This document shows positions 9,705 to 21,120 of a stretch of 64,000 bases of DNA, piece by piece; position 1 is the first letter of the stretch, and each line of letters opens with the position of its first letter. The DNA comes from Adiantum capillus-veneris. Its lineage: Eukaryota; Streptophyta; Polypodiopsida; Polypodiales; Pteridaceae. The notes beneath the pieces were generated by a model, which saw only the letters and a list, made by a program, of their open reading frames with translations, had not been told where the DNA came from and searched no databases. The stretch spans positions 84,468,881-84,532,880 of the forward strand of contig CM043957.1 in the NCBI GenBank assembly GCA_014529385.2, read 5' to 3'. A program made the position numbers and the translations under genes.

Positions 9705-11784
9705 TTTTTAACGTCTATGTCAGGCCGAAATCGGCCTATGAGACAAATCAAATGTACATGGCGTGTATGTCATCCGTCTATCGGAAAGACAAATGAAACA
9801 AAACTGATACAAAACTGAACTGAATGTAGGTAATGGAGTATCTGAGGAGGGATGGGGCTCTATCTCTAGGGGTATATGCATGTCTATATGCTCAAGGTAG
9901 TACAATCATGAGAATGCATCAAGCTCTCTAGCTCCATCCTGTACAAATGGGGGGATGTAAGATGTGGTACATGGGCGGGGCTGGTGCCAAGGCTACCCGG
10001 ATGAAAGCTGTCGGGTCGGCCCTCATCTGAGCTACTCGCTCCTCAGTGGCACGGCGCTCCCGGGCTCGGATCTCCTCGATCTGTCGGTGGTGGGAGCTCA
10101 TGCCCCTGTAGCCTGGGACTCGTGGTCGTCGTCTAGCTCGGTTCACCTCCGCCTGTGGGAGTGTCACTCCTCTCTGAGTATCTGATGAGGTAGGGGTGGC
10201 AATCCTCTGAAAGAAGTCTGTGAGCTACGACTGTCTCCCCTCTGTCTGTGTAGCTGTGCGTGGCTGTAGTAGTGTGTCCCGATGGCTTTGTATCTCTAGT
10301 AAGAAACGTCCGAGCTGTCTCTGATCTCGAGAGTCCATGATCTCTCGGAGAGTGGGCTATCCTCTGAATAAGGCCTCATACCTGCCTCTGATCTCAGTGT
10401 ATGCTCTGCATCTACATACAAAGTGCTCCTCACTCTCCACCTCCTCTGTGCAGGCTCTGCAGACTCGCTCCTCCCTGGGAACACCAGTGTGTCTCCCGAT
10501 CTCAATCTCTAACCTGTGTGAAGCCACTCTCAGCTGACCAATCGCCACCCGTGAGCTATGTGGCATATATGTGTCCATATAGCGTGGTCTCTGTATGAAC
10601 CCCCCAGACAATATGGTGAGAAACTGGTCTCTGTAATCTGACATCCTCGTCCCCAAGCCAGGTGACTCCCAGACTCTCCTAGTGTATAGCTGCCACAGAT
10701 CCTGTCTCAATACCAAGTTTCTCTCACTGCGAGAGAGGTGAACAGATGGTGAGTGGGGGTCGTACTGGAATGGTGGTAGGCTCTCCATGTCAAGACCGTG
10801 TCCCTCAAACCATGCTCTGACCTGTGAGTACCAAGCTCTCGCATGCCCACTCTCTGATAGCTGTATAGCTGCCTCGAATGCTCTACGAGTAAGTCTGTCA
10901 GGAGGTAGCTCTCTCATCCTCTGGATGAAGCAGACTGTCTGGAATAATGCCTCTACAACCATAGGTGGTGTGGCGAGCTCGGCTCTAATAATGTCATGTG
11001 GCACTGTCTTCTTGCTGCGGAGCAAGCGTGAGATCATACATACCTGTGGCCTCTCAAGCTGTGTCCACTGGTCATCTGTCAATCCTGGTGCCCATACTGC
11101 CGCCGAGTACATCAGGGCCGGGGTGACTAAGGTGTCAAAAAGCCAGCCCTTCGTGCGGGGCTCCTGAAAGTGTGCCTGGTGGCATCTCCGCTCTAGCATG
11201 GTCAGAGCTGCATATCCTCGGGTGAGCCTGTCAGCAGCAGCCTGCCTCATAGTGAAGGGTCCTGGTAGGCTGGTGAATGTGATGCCAAGATAGACATAGG
11301 AGGTGACTACATCAACCTGTCCTCCTGCTGCTGTGAAGGTGGCAGCGCTCCTCACTGCACTGGATGTGTGAAAGATCATGACCTTGGTTTTGCCAAGGTT
11401 CACAGTCAACCCCTTGTGTGTGCTGAATTCGTCCAAGGCCTCAAGATGGCGTTGCAAGCCCTCGGGTGACTCTGAAATCAACACAATATCATCAGCATAT
11501 AACATGATGTGGACCGGAGTACCTGCCAAGTCGCTCCCCTCTCCCCCTGCTCGTAGTATGTAATCGGAGATCTCGTCGATGTAGAGCCCAAAGAGTGTCG
11601 GGGAGAGTGGGCATCCTTGCTTAACACCAATGGTGCTAGCAATGGTCTCTGAAAAGCCGCCTGGGCAACGAACTCGACCCGTCACCCTCTCGTAGAGAGT
11701 ATATATGGCCCAAACCATCTCTGTCGGTATCCCAATGCTGTGAAGGCGCTGGAAGAGTCTCTCGCGTGGGACTGTGTCAAAGGC

Positions 11785-11786
<2 letters not shown>
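9705..11786 (-). mobile_element. LINE-2: non-LTR retrotransposon fragment with RT domain
   Basis: The minus strand is open from 11786 to 10357 without interruption. It has the reverse-transcriptase core: AFDTVPRERLF (motif with catalytic Asp), GVKQGCPLSPTLFGLYID, and MLYADDIVLIS with the YADD active site. Then come the thumb and a C-terminal Cys/His motif (VCRAC...SEEHFVCRC). The first motif begins right at the (GA)n tract at 11787, so the 5' part (endonuclease, RT N-terminus) is missing. The 3' UTR runs from 10356 down to the GAAA tract. It is less damaged than LINE-1 and belongs to a different lineage by its C-terminus. The uninterrupted 450-codon frame suggests a fairly young fragment. Confidence 0.88.

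Positions 11787-11829
<43 letters not shown>
11787..11829. repeat. (GA)21 microsatellite at the 5' break of LINE-2
   Basis: 43 bases of GA. The LINE-2 frame runs into it without a gap (the repeat reads as Ser-Leu), so the tract abuts coding sequence at the truncation point. Confidence 0.97.
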
Positions 11830-11832
<3 letters not shown>

Positions 11833-13289
11833 ATGCTCTGAGTGCAGAGTCTACCTAGAGAGAAATGCAAGTGCATCAAAATTATACTCGGGCGAAAAGA
11901 TAATTGATTGCAAATAAAAAGTGACAAGTAGATTTTCTATTCCAGAAAAAAAAAAGTAAGAAATGTTCTTTCTCCTAAAACAGAACAATGGGAAATGACC
12001 AGTCCATTTCTTCAAGGAGGAAACTGCGTTTCTTGTTACTATGCGGCCGTTGAACCTGAGAAGATCAACAATAAAGAAATATTTCAAGGGGTGCCTAGTT
12101 GAGGGGCCAGTGCACCTGGATGTGGAACTAGTGTCCCATCTCAAGTGTTAACTTCTCTTTCACGTGTTGGAGTATTTTAAGTGTTGCAAGTATTTAAAGT
12201 ATTGCAGATTTGTTCATGTTATCAAGTCTCTTCCCACTGATTTCTTCCATCGACACATGGTGCCCTTTTTAGTTACAATGGTACTGGTGTCAGATAGTCA
12301 GCTGGTTGCTTTCTACCAAGCAAACGGAACCTACCTACTATTGATGCTATGGAGTAGGAACAAAATACGATGACAGAAGGGGATAAAGATGAAGAGTGAG
12401 CGAAACGCAGAGAAACTGAGAAATTGTTTCAGAGGAATATATTTAAGATAGCAGAGGAAGAGAGAAACAAGGAGGTAGTGCATTAACTGTTTGTTGGCAG
12501 GTTTGACCAGCATTGACTAAGGCTTGAAATTTCTTCTTCACTCTTTGTGGCCCTCAGATCCCAATCTTGTTGTGTACCACGGCTCTGAGAGGGGGTGTTA
12601 CGAAGTTTTGGAGGTCATCTCCTTGGTTTCCAATCTAGATCCAGTGAGTGAGGACTTCTTATGCTCGGGCTTGTGAAGCTCTACTAGTGTCCATGGATCA
12701 TGTGGAATTTACAGTTTTTGTGCAATAGGGCCACTGTGATGCCAGTTTTAGAGGAGGCACCCTATTTTTATCTGTGACCTTTCATATTCCCCAGATTTTT
12801 GGGGCATGGGGCCCTACATAGGGGAGGGGGAGAGGTGCCCCCTAGATGGCAGTTATGCAGAGCCTTGTGCTCACTTGTGTTGCAGAGTGTGCCCATAGGG
12901 CTTGTCCACATTCTCACTCCTTTCTCTCTTGAGTCTCTCCCCCGTGCTCCCATGTCACCACACCAGTGCACTCTGACAACATCATGATGCCACAGTGATA
13001 AGAAGATTCTCCTTTTGCCCAAACATGGGCTCTTGGCAGCCACATGTGTGGAGCCTCTATGAACATCTTGTCGTGCATGCACACATCCATTACATTTGCA
13101 GCATTCTTACACTCATTACAGCATGCAAGACTTGTAAATAACCAAAAAAGGTCCCACACAGAATCTGTAAAAGTACTGAAATTGACTTATAAGCAAATAT
13201 AGCTTCAAAGGAGCAAAAAGAAGCTGTTACATTCAAGATTCGAGACCTGGAAACAAAGAGCGACGATCTGAGTGACAGTGTACATACAC
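11830..13289. other. anonymous DNA
   Basis: I see no gene. Short open frames have no family signature. If the exon at 13290-13531 belonged to an intact gene, its later exons (kinase, U-box) should lie here on the minus strand, and I do not find them. Confidence 0.4.
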
Positions 13290-13531
13290 GGAGTTTGAAT
13301 GACACGAAGTGGCTGTTGCACGTGCACTAGGTGAAGCGTCCCACTACCTGCTACCATGAGTGTTTCTACCGTCCATTTGAGAGCTTGAACACTGCTTTCT
13401 CCTTTACCCACTGCCACTGCAACATCGGGTGTTTGAACTGGTAAAACATTGTCACATTCTTGGAAAACCTCACACATGATGTCATCATTGACCAGCAGGT
13501 CCCTTTCGTCTTGCACTTTGAAAGAGTTCAT
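13290..13531 (-). pseudogene. possible universal-stress-protein (USP) exon, as at the N-terminus of U-box kinases
   Basis: From an ATG at 13531 the minus strand reads into VAVAVGKGESSVQALKWTVE and then LHLVHVQQPLRVIQTP. This is the first strand-helix-strand of a USP fold, in the wording typical of plant U-box/USP receptor-like kinases. A donor-like GTGTATGT follows the last of these residues at about 13290. Downstream exons are not visible, so it is either a captured gene fragment or the first exon of a gene whose rest is lost. Family assignment is by eye from about 50 residues and is therefore modest. Confidence 0.42.
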
Positions 13532-14934
13532 GTTGCAACTTCAACAATTCAATTAAGCGATAATAAGCTGAAGCGAAGCCTTAATATCACATGTAGCTCT
13601 GCCCCATGAGTGAGGCTTGATCTTTGAACAGTAATTGCTTCCTCTACCTCCTACAACTTGAGCTTCCAATTATGCAAAGTGTTGAACATTCTGAATCAGG
13701 TGACTCCGGTTTTTTTCGTTGAAGTGCAAAACCTGAGTAGTCCAAAAATCTAATGATTATACCATCTGCTACCAGGTAAAAAAATTCTGCACAACCAGCT
13801 GGTTTCTCTCAGGCTTGACCTTCTTCTTCTCATCTTCATTCTACACATACCTTTGGTTGGGCTGTGTGATTTTGCCAGAGTTTCCCTGGTTCTTAAACCG
13901 TATATTCAGTTGTGAAATATGTCTTCACAAAATCCTAAAGACGATTGCAAAGTCTGTCAGGCTCCACATGTGGGCGAAGCTCTACGTTACGTGTGAAGGC
14001 AGAGGCGCGTAACCGAGGTAACGCTTGCATCTCTCTCTCTTCTACTCTCTCTCTCTCTGTGCGCCGGTGTGCATGCGCGCGTGGGTGAGAGTACGAGTCA
14101 CTTATCTGCCAGTCCCTTGAAGTTGGCAAGCGAAAAGAGCATCAGATTCTGAGTTCCTGGCCTCTCGACCCGAGCTCAAAGCTTTTGTAGACAGTTTTCT
14201 CTCACCAACCTCCGCTGTTTGTCCTTTACTGCTTTCCATCCATGCAAATATATATATATCTGTCTATTTGCATGTGACCCATCTCATGACTTCGGCAATT
14301 TCAACCGGGGACCCCTTGCCACTCCCCTGGGCCTTTTGCATGGGATCAACTACATCGGGCATCAAGGTTGTAGTTCGGTAATAACTAATCTTGGGATGCC
14401 GAGATTAGCAAGGGGAAAAACTATATCGCGATGCCATGCCTAATCTCGAGACGTCCCACACTCTTGTGCCCTTGATTTGGACCCTCGTCACTAGGGTTAG
14501 GGACCTATGTCCTACTATTATACCCACGTGCATCTTCTTGTTTTAAATGTGAGGCCACAGGGTTATGAATCCACAAACGTAAAAGATAATTTCTAGATCT
14601 CGAAATTAGTTTTTAAGATCGATGCACAAGATCAAACAACGAGATGGGTCGCTTTTTCTTAGGGACCATTTATCCCATGCACATGACCCCGTGGTGGCAA
14701 ATAAAGCGAAGGGGGACCTGTGGTGGTTGGAGAGTCCTATGAGTCATCGATGTCTAATTATAGGTACCCCCTATAAGAGAGGGGGTAAGCGTTGGGAAAG
14801 GCTCATGTGATTATGACATTATATTTTCTCACACACGTGGGATTTTTTTTTCTTGGAGAGAGGGTCGCGCGGGGGGAGGGAGGGGGGGGTCATAATTGTC
14901 TCCGCCCTTTCGTGTGGGAGTATCCGTAAGTTCC
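13532..14934. other. anonymous DNA with CT-rich and G-rich tracts
   Basis: No gene seen. CT-rich tract at 14030-14058, an alternating ATATAT stretch at about 14250, and a strong G-run at 14871-14889. Confidence 0.4.
14871..14889 (+). other. potential G-quadruplex tract
   Basis: GGGGGGAGGGAGGGGGGGG: three uninterrupted runs of 6, 3 and 8 G separated by single A, enough for four G-triplets. Confidence 0.6.
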
Positions 14935-15277
14935 CCATGAGCACTTAGTGGTGTCCCGAGAGAGAGAATTCCAAACCCTCCAAAAGAATGATTTCCCCCT
15001 ACGAGGCACCAAGCGTGCTCACAAATCTTCTTCTATGCTTGAGACAAAAGTCTTGATCAAGGAAACCCCCAAGCTCATGTCAAAGAAGTAGTACATTTTG
15101 CATCTTGCTTTCACTAAGAATGGTTTGATGTATCTAGGGAATGTCCACTTTTTGTTGAAAATCTTTTTCTTTTTTGTCTAGCAGCACTCTCTCCACTAGA
15201 GAGAGAGTTAATTTATATTAACGACAACCGACTCTTATAGAAACCCATGCTCAACATGAGTCGTGGCCAACAAGAAT
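14935..15277 (+). repeat. ~330-bp direct duplication, unit 1
   Basis: Starts at TTCCCCATGAGCAC and ends at GGCCAACAAGAATA. It pairs with 15343-15672 at high similarity but with several indels; a 65-bp spacer lies between the units. Shared blocks include ACATTTTGCATCTTGCTTTC and GAAACCCATGCTCAACATGAG. Confidence 0.85.
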
Positions 15278-15342
15278 ACAAGAATTAGAAGGACCCTTTT
15301 GTGCCTACAAACATTGACAAGGCTCAATGACCCTCTCCCTGA

Positions 15343-15672
15343 CAAAAGATTCCCCATGAGCACTCCCGAGAGAGAATTTCAAACCCTCCAAAAGAATGGT
15401 TTACCCCTAGGAGGCAGCGAGCATGCTCACGAATCTTCTTCTTTGCTTGAGACAAAAGTCTCGATGAAGGAAACCCCTAAGCACATGTCAAAGAAGAAGT
15501 ACATTTTGCATCTTGCTTTCATTGAGAATGGTTTGATGTATCTAAGGAATGTCCCCTTTTTGTTGAAATCTTTTCTTTTTTTGTTTAGCAGTAGAGAGAG
15601 AGAGCTATTTATATTAACAACAACAGACTTATACGGAAACCCATGCTCAACATGAGCCATGACCAACAAGAA
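15343..15672 (+). repeat. ~330-bp direct duplication, unit 2
   Basis: Second unit. A 130-codon frame (15263-15655) spans it, but the matching frame is broken by stops and indels in unit 1, so it is unlikely to be a protein under selection. Confidence 0.85.
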
Positions 15673-17509
15673 TTACAAGTGTTCGACAACCATACATTTT
15701 TTAGCTTTACAAGGAGTCGTTATCGCATACAAATCCCAAAAAATTCATCATCGACTATCAACCCGTACATCAGTTAATAAGGGAGCCTCCCGCCGACCAA
15801 AAGAAACCGATCATATAGCTGCAAAAGGAGGAATGCTCATTTCTTCCGTCGCACACCATCACCTGAGAGCCCCACATGCCACGGTCACAAAGGTTGCCAC
15901 ATCAAGGACCCCACTGTCATTGGAGATCGAGCCCCCGCTATAAGCATCGGCAAGCCAGGGCAAAAGAAAACGAGTAGAAGATACTCAGCAAATCAAAAAG
16001 AGAGTCAAAACCTTGCATCCAAGCAACAAGGCAAGTATCAAACAAAGACTATAGAATCCTAAGAATGAAAACAAGTTGCACGAAAAGGCATGATCTCGAC
16101 TTTGAGAGGCCAGTGTCAACTGTTATCAAGAATGAAAACGAACTCCACAGACAAGGGCTTAGCCTCAAATTTGGGCTTCAAGATGTAAAGGCAATTACAA
16201 ACAAAAACTAAAAAACATATTCACTGTTGCTTTTGTGTCTCTAGTCTTTGTTTGATACTTGCCTACACCCAATATAAGCAAAGGCTACAACCCAAACGTG
16301 TCAACGGCACCATTGCTTAAATTTCGGCTTCAAAAAGTGAAGGCAAATATCAAACAAATGTTACAGATCCAACAACATTGAAATTGATTGTGTCTTTTAT
16401 AAAGCCCAACAACATTCAAATTGAATGTGTCTTTTATAAAGCCTTTCTGAGAAATTGGCTGTCATAGTTTGAAACTTTGAAGACCAAGTAAGCCAAGCCT
16501 TTTTCATGCAACATGTTGTCAACAGTTACAAAGAGTGACAACAAATTGAACGAAAAGGTAAGTCATGAATTTGGGCCAAAAAGTGTGAAGGAAAGAATCA
16601 AACAAAGGCTAAAAGACACGTCCAGTGACAAATGTAGCCATTTGTCTGTAGTAGCCTTCGTTTGACACTTCTAATTTTAAGGCTACAAATGTTATAGCCT
16701 TAGCTTGATAGTTTCCTTTAGCTTCTGAGATGGAAATTTAAGGTTGAGCCTTTTGCTCCACTCCCCAACCCCAAACAAATCCACACACCCTCCCAAATTC
16801 ACAAATTGTGAGTGATAATTGTATTCAAAATAAATAAAAATTTACAAAGGAAGTCATGCTTCACTCGAGCCACGGCATTTGTCACAATACACCACATACA
16901 TCAGTTGATAAAGAGGGCCACCTTGAGACGATTAATAATAGAGGGGAACTAAAGTTGGCTTGGGGTTGCCACCAAAGAGTTAGCCCTGCCACATAGCCCC
17001 ACCCTTGATCGCCAAGCCAGAGCCTAGGAGTCATAACGCCACAAGAAGAACAAAGAAGGATCATATTTTCATTTCTTCTTTTTCTTTCGTTAAAGTAAAC
17101 TCACAGTGTTGGTCATAGTGCTCGAAACACGAACAACATGCTTGATAAGCTCAAGCTTCTCGTTTCGATCACCACCAGCGTTCGAGCCAGGTTGATTGGG
17201 ATTGTTTGTCGTCTCTTCAACGGGATTGACGAGCCATTCTGGTTTATCTTGTAACTATGCTGCCTTTTGTTCTTGAATAAATGCATTAATGTTTCAAATA
17301 AAACATGACATTGAGAACAAATTCAAGGAGGGGATTCAACATGGAAAGAAGTGTCATAAAAGACAAACATCTTGACAAAAGACTACTATAAAGCATACAA
17401 TGAAGACAAATTTGGGACAATTCTGACGGTTGTCATATAAGTTATTTCTTGTTAGGAACTTTTGATCCATCGTTGATTCAATGTCACGAACTTGTGGAGT
17501 GTGGGTATT

Positions 17510-17511
<2 letters not shown>
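15673..17511. other. anonymous DNA with degenerate ~200-bp repeats
   Basis: No gene seen. Between about 16140 and 16660, three degenerate units share TTTGGGCTTCAA..GT.AAGGCAA..ATCAAACAAA.GCTA. Confidence 0.4.

Positions 17512-17555
<44 letters not shown>
17512..17555. repeat. (AG)22 microsatellite
   Basis: 44 bases of AG/GA. Complementary in sense to the CT tract at 17920-17959. Confidence 0.97.
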
Positions 17556-17557
<2 letters not shown>

Positions 17558-17916
17558 TTATGTGATGTCATTATCAATCATGAGAGATAGGAAGCAAAAT
17601 AAAGCGCTTAAGCACTATAACAAAATAGAGACACAACAAACATTAACTCCAAAATACGAAGTAACACATCATTACACAGCAAGCACTATGACGAAAATCA
17701 GCTCCCAAGCTTGTGAGCATGTTCATGTGATCCACATAAAAAGTTGTTGCAACGCAAAGAGCCATGTAAAAATAGACATACATCAAAAACTAGAAGTGAT
17801 GCCTACTTGCTCAAGAAGATCCCTTTTCTTTGCAATGAACCATCAATTGGTCGTGCACCTCTACACCAGCTTGGAGTCTCTTGTTTAGCATATGATTTTC
17901 CAAGGAGAATTTTTAA

Positions 17917-17919
<3 letters not shown>

Positions 17920-17959
<40 letters not shown>
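17920..17959. repeat. (CT)20 microsatellite
   Basis: 40 bases of CT, abutting the first recognisable PPR-derived sequence. Confidence 0.97.
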
Positions 17960-17960
<1 letters not shown>

Positions 17961-18374
17961 GGCATCTCCCTCCCATCACTTGTGGCCCAACATGCTATAA
18001 CAAGGAATCTCTAGGGTACAATCACCTATACTTGCACCTTGAAGGCAAGGAAGCTTCCTCTCTTGGAGTGCATTGATTGCAAGATATGCCCAACATGTTA
18101 TGGCAAGGAAGCATTGGGCTATTTTTCACCAGTGGATGCTTGCACCTTGAAGGCATGTAGCTTTATACAAGACACAATATGTTGGCATGGTTGCTAGTCA
18201 AGGGCTGTGGAAGAAAGATGGTATGTTTGGCAATGCATTGGTTTGTATGTATGCCAAATTTGTTGTCTTTATGAAAGCGCAAAGAGTTCTTGATGAGCTT
18301 CATTTTCAAAATTTCTTCTCTTGTGACGCATTGATAGTAGGATATGCCCAACATGGATATGGCAAGAAATCTCC
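17960..18374 (+). pseudogene. PPR gene relic, segment 1
   Basis: Degenerate pentatricopeptide-repeat units. The best frame, 18187-18393, includes GNALVCMYAKFV and LIVGYAQHGYGKKS, which match the alternating helix motifs of PLS-class plant PPR proteins (RNA-binding, organelle RNA processing). Upstream at 17985-18150 the same consensus is readable only with frame changes. The segment is cut at 18374 by a MITE. Confidence 0.75.
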
Positions 18375-18619
18375 ACGAGGGGTGCATTATTGAGAACCCC
18401 CTATATAACATGTGTTCGGGGGGTAATTTCAAAACCCATTCTTTAACATGTCTGAATGAATAAAATGGCCCCTTATTTTAGGAATTATTCCAAAATAGAA
18501 TATAAAAATACATATTTTTGATGTATCGCTATTAATTTTCCTAAAATGTTTGCATTTAAAAACCCCTCGTATTGAACCCATGTAGTACATTTACATAATT
18601 ACATAGTGTACCCCCCGAG
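18375..18619. mobile_element. 245-bp MITE, Mutator-like, in the PPR relic
   Basis: The insert is flanked by a perfect 9-bp direct repeat, GAAATCTCC (18366-18374 and 18620-18628). The outer ends are imperfect inverted repeats (left CGAGGGGTGCATTA, right, read inverted, CGGGGGGTACACTA). A second, perfect 10-bp inverted pair TCGGGGGGTA / TACCCCCCGA includes the right end. The PPR consensus continues on both sides, so the empty site can be inferred. Nine-bp duplications are the rule for Mutator-like elements. No coding capacity. Confidence 0.75.
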
Positions 18620-19032
18620 GAAATCTCCCTTTTGTTTTCAATGGATGCAAAGGGAAGGCCTCTCTCTAGGTCATGTGGCCTTATGAAAGATGCTAGCACA
18701 AGTGAGAGAATTCATTATGTGATTGCTAGTTAGGGAGTGCTAGAGAAATATTTTTTGTTCTTGGTGTTGCTTTGCTCAATATGTATGGCAGATGTGGTGC
18801 CCTCATGAAAGCACGAATAGTTTTTGATGGGCATCCTCTCATGGGTGTCGTCTCTTGGGGTGCATTGATCATTGATCACATGATATTTCCAATATGGCTA
18901 TGGCAAGGAAGCTCTCAGTTGTCTTAACGAGATGCAAAGGGAAGGCCACTCTCTAGATGCAATCACTTATGCTTGCACCTTTGAGGCATGTGGCGTTACG
19001 CAAGATGTTCGTGCACTGGTGAGAGATTTCAT
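18620..19032 (+). pseudogene. PPR gene relic, segment 2
   Basis: It continues the PPR consensus after the MITE: GATGCAAAGGGAAGGCC (MQREG), the MYA..GAL region at about 18780-18815, and a second MQREGHSLDAITYACT unit at 18935-18990. Stops and frame changes throughout. It ends at the 5' LTR of the Gypsy element. Confidence 0.72.
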
Positions 19033-19945
19033 GATGATAGACAATTTTTGGCGTGTACAGAGTGTGTATATGCATTGGTGTGTGTACAAAAAAAATTAAA
19101 TACATGAATTTGGAAGCTTAGTTTTGGGTCTCAAACATGATGCAACATGTACACATTGTAAATAGTCAAGTTTGCGTGCAGGTCGTTGGACACATGTACA
19201 TGCCTCGGCAAGGTGTTGAAGCCTTGGATGAGGTTCCAAGTGACTTCTTTTGGCTATGGGGAATGTTTTTGAGCTTTCTAAAATGTAAATAATGCAAGGA
19301 AAGTGTGGGCACTCTCGTCCCACCTCAAAAGTATGATAAAAAACGCTGAATATGCAGCGATGCGCAAACCACCCTAAGAGTGGTCAAAAATAGAATGTGG
19401 GTATGTAGAAATGAATTCTAGATATTAAGGATGAAGCCTACAAAATTTGGTCGATTTTGGAGTCTGTTTGGTATTTCCTCCAAAAAATGCCCGTCAAGGG
19501 TCAAAACTCGCCAAAATTGGCCCTAAAAAGGTCAAAAATGGTGTGAAATGGGATGAAAATTTCCACGTCACTCACATTGTTGTTTCTAAGCTTGAGGAGT
19601 GTGTATGGAGTTCATTATCAACACTTTCACCTCTCTCTGTGTGAAGGAGGAAGCAAGGTTACTACAGGTGGTCCTATGCAGTCTCGTCTTCTTCGCATCT
19701 TGTTTTCGAGTGTGTGGAGGAGTGAATGGGAATTTCTTCTCTTCAATTTTGAACTTGGGATATTCTATGGAATTTTTGAGGTTGCCATGGATGTGTGTGT
19801 ATGTGAGGAATTGAGGAAAAAGGTGCGGCTTTCTACAAGACTACGTAACCCTATATTGGTGCCATTAGGGTTGAGGCTACACCAAAGAGTCTGATAGAGT
19901 GAAGTTTGGTGAAGCTTTTGTAATGATTTGAGAGAGGACTTTTTG
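19033..19945 (+). repeat. Gypsy 5' LTR, truncated
   Basis: Matches 21649-22540 over its whole length. The last about 300 bp of the 3' LTR have no counterpart here; the inverted pol segment begins instead. Confidence 0.75.
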
Positions 19946-20980
19946 CTCTCAAAATACGAAATACAACATGGTCCTTGCCTTGATGACTTGTTTCTTCATG
20001 GCAGTGCTCCAAAATCAAACCTATTTCTCCTTTGTATGGTATTTTCCTCAGAATGCTATCTCTGCCTAAAACATGAGATCCTCCCCTACCAATGTGCACT
20101 TTCCTCAGAATGCTATCTCTATCATAAAACATGAGATCCTCCCCTACCAATGTGCAGTTTCTTGCTTTTGCAACTATTCTCTTATGCCAAATCTTTGACC
20201 TGCCCTCTGGACATTGGCCTCTATCTAGAGATACTTTTACATCTTGTAGTGACTCCCTTCCTGCATACAAGACCTCTTTTACCTTTAAAGGAGCTACCAA
20301 AGCATCTAGCTTGTCCCTAGCCAACTCAGTAGCTTCTTTATCATGCTCACAACAAGGAACATTCTTAAATTGTATCCGCTCAAACTCATGCAAAAGCTTC
20401 TTGATTCCATGAAACCATTTCTTTAAATTGTCTTTCTTAACATTCCACAAACCAAGCAATTGATTCATGACTAGCAATGCATCCACTTTCACAATCATCC
20501 TCCTCAATCCAAAAACGCAGTGCTTCAATCCAAGGAAAAGAGTGAGGTACTCAACTTCATTGTTGCTTTCAACTTCGTCAAGATCATAAGCTCTAGAAAA
20601 GATTAATTTTCCTTCTGGATTCTTGATGATCACCCCACCACTTGACTTTTAAAGAACTTTCTTGTATGCACCATCAAACATCGTCATTTACACATCTGCA
20701 ATATCCACTTCCTCTTTGCGATCATCCTTGTCAACTCTTGGATAAGACGACAACTCCTCTCCCTTGTGTGCCATTATGTCTGCCAACAAGTGAGCTTTAA
20801 TGGAATGATCAACTTTGAACTCAAACTCATACTCCTGTAGCTCAATAGTCCACTTTAAGATGCACTTGCTAGGCTTCAAATGGTGTACTACATCCGGTAA
20901 AAGGTTTGATGTGGTAAGCACATAGAACTTTTGTGGTAGCAAATATTGCAACAAGTAAGAACCAATGCAAATACCCACTG
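19900..20980 (-). pseudogene. Gypsy pol fragment (RT/RNase H connection, RNase H, integrase zinc region), inverted
   Basis: 20978-20688 reads YLLPQKFYVLTTSNLLPDVV and FKVDHSIKAHLLADIMAHKG, the end of RT/RNase H. 20633 onward reads the viral-type RNase H (GKLIFSRAYDLDEVESNNE with the Glu of the catalytic set) and an integrase-proximal LILEHCHEETSHQGKDH zinc-finger remnant near 19960. The order is correct for a minus-strand pol, opposite to the LTR-defined strand. Confidence 0.75.
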
Positions 20981-21120
20981 TTCCATTTTTGTGTAGGAGA
21001 ACTCACTTACGTTCTTCATCTTGCTCTAAAAATAGACTGGTTTCAAGTTTCTACCTTACTTTTGTAAGAGGGTCAACCCAAAAGCTATTGATCCCACACT
21101 AATAAATACATAGAAAATGG

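Noticed and set aside
10357-11718. Functional host reverse-transcriptase gene
   Set aside because: The frame is clean, but motif order and C-terminal Cys/His pattern are those of a LINE ORF2 and the 5' part is missing.
15263-15655. 130-codon gene
   Set aside because: The duplicated sibling unit at 14935-15277 does not keep the frame; no family signature.
17481-17888. 135-codon frame containing an Arg-Glu repeat
   Set aside because: The repeat is translation of the (AG)22 microsatellite; the rest shows no family features.
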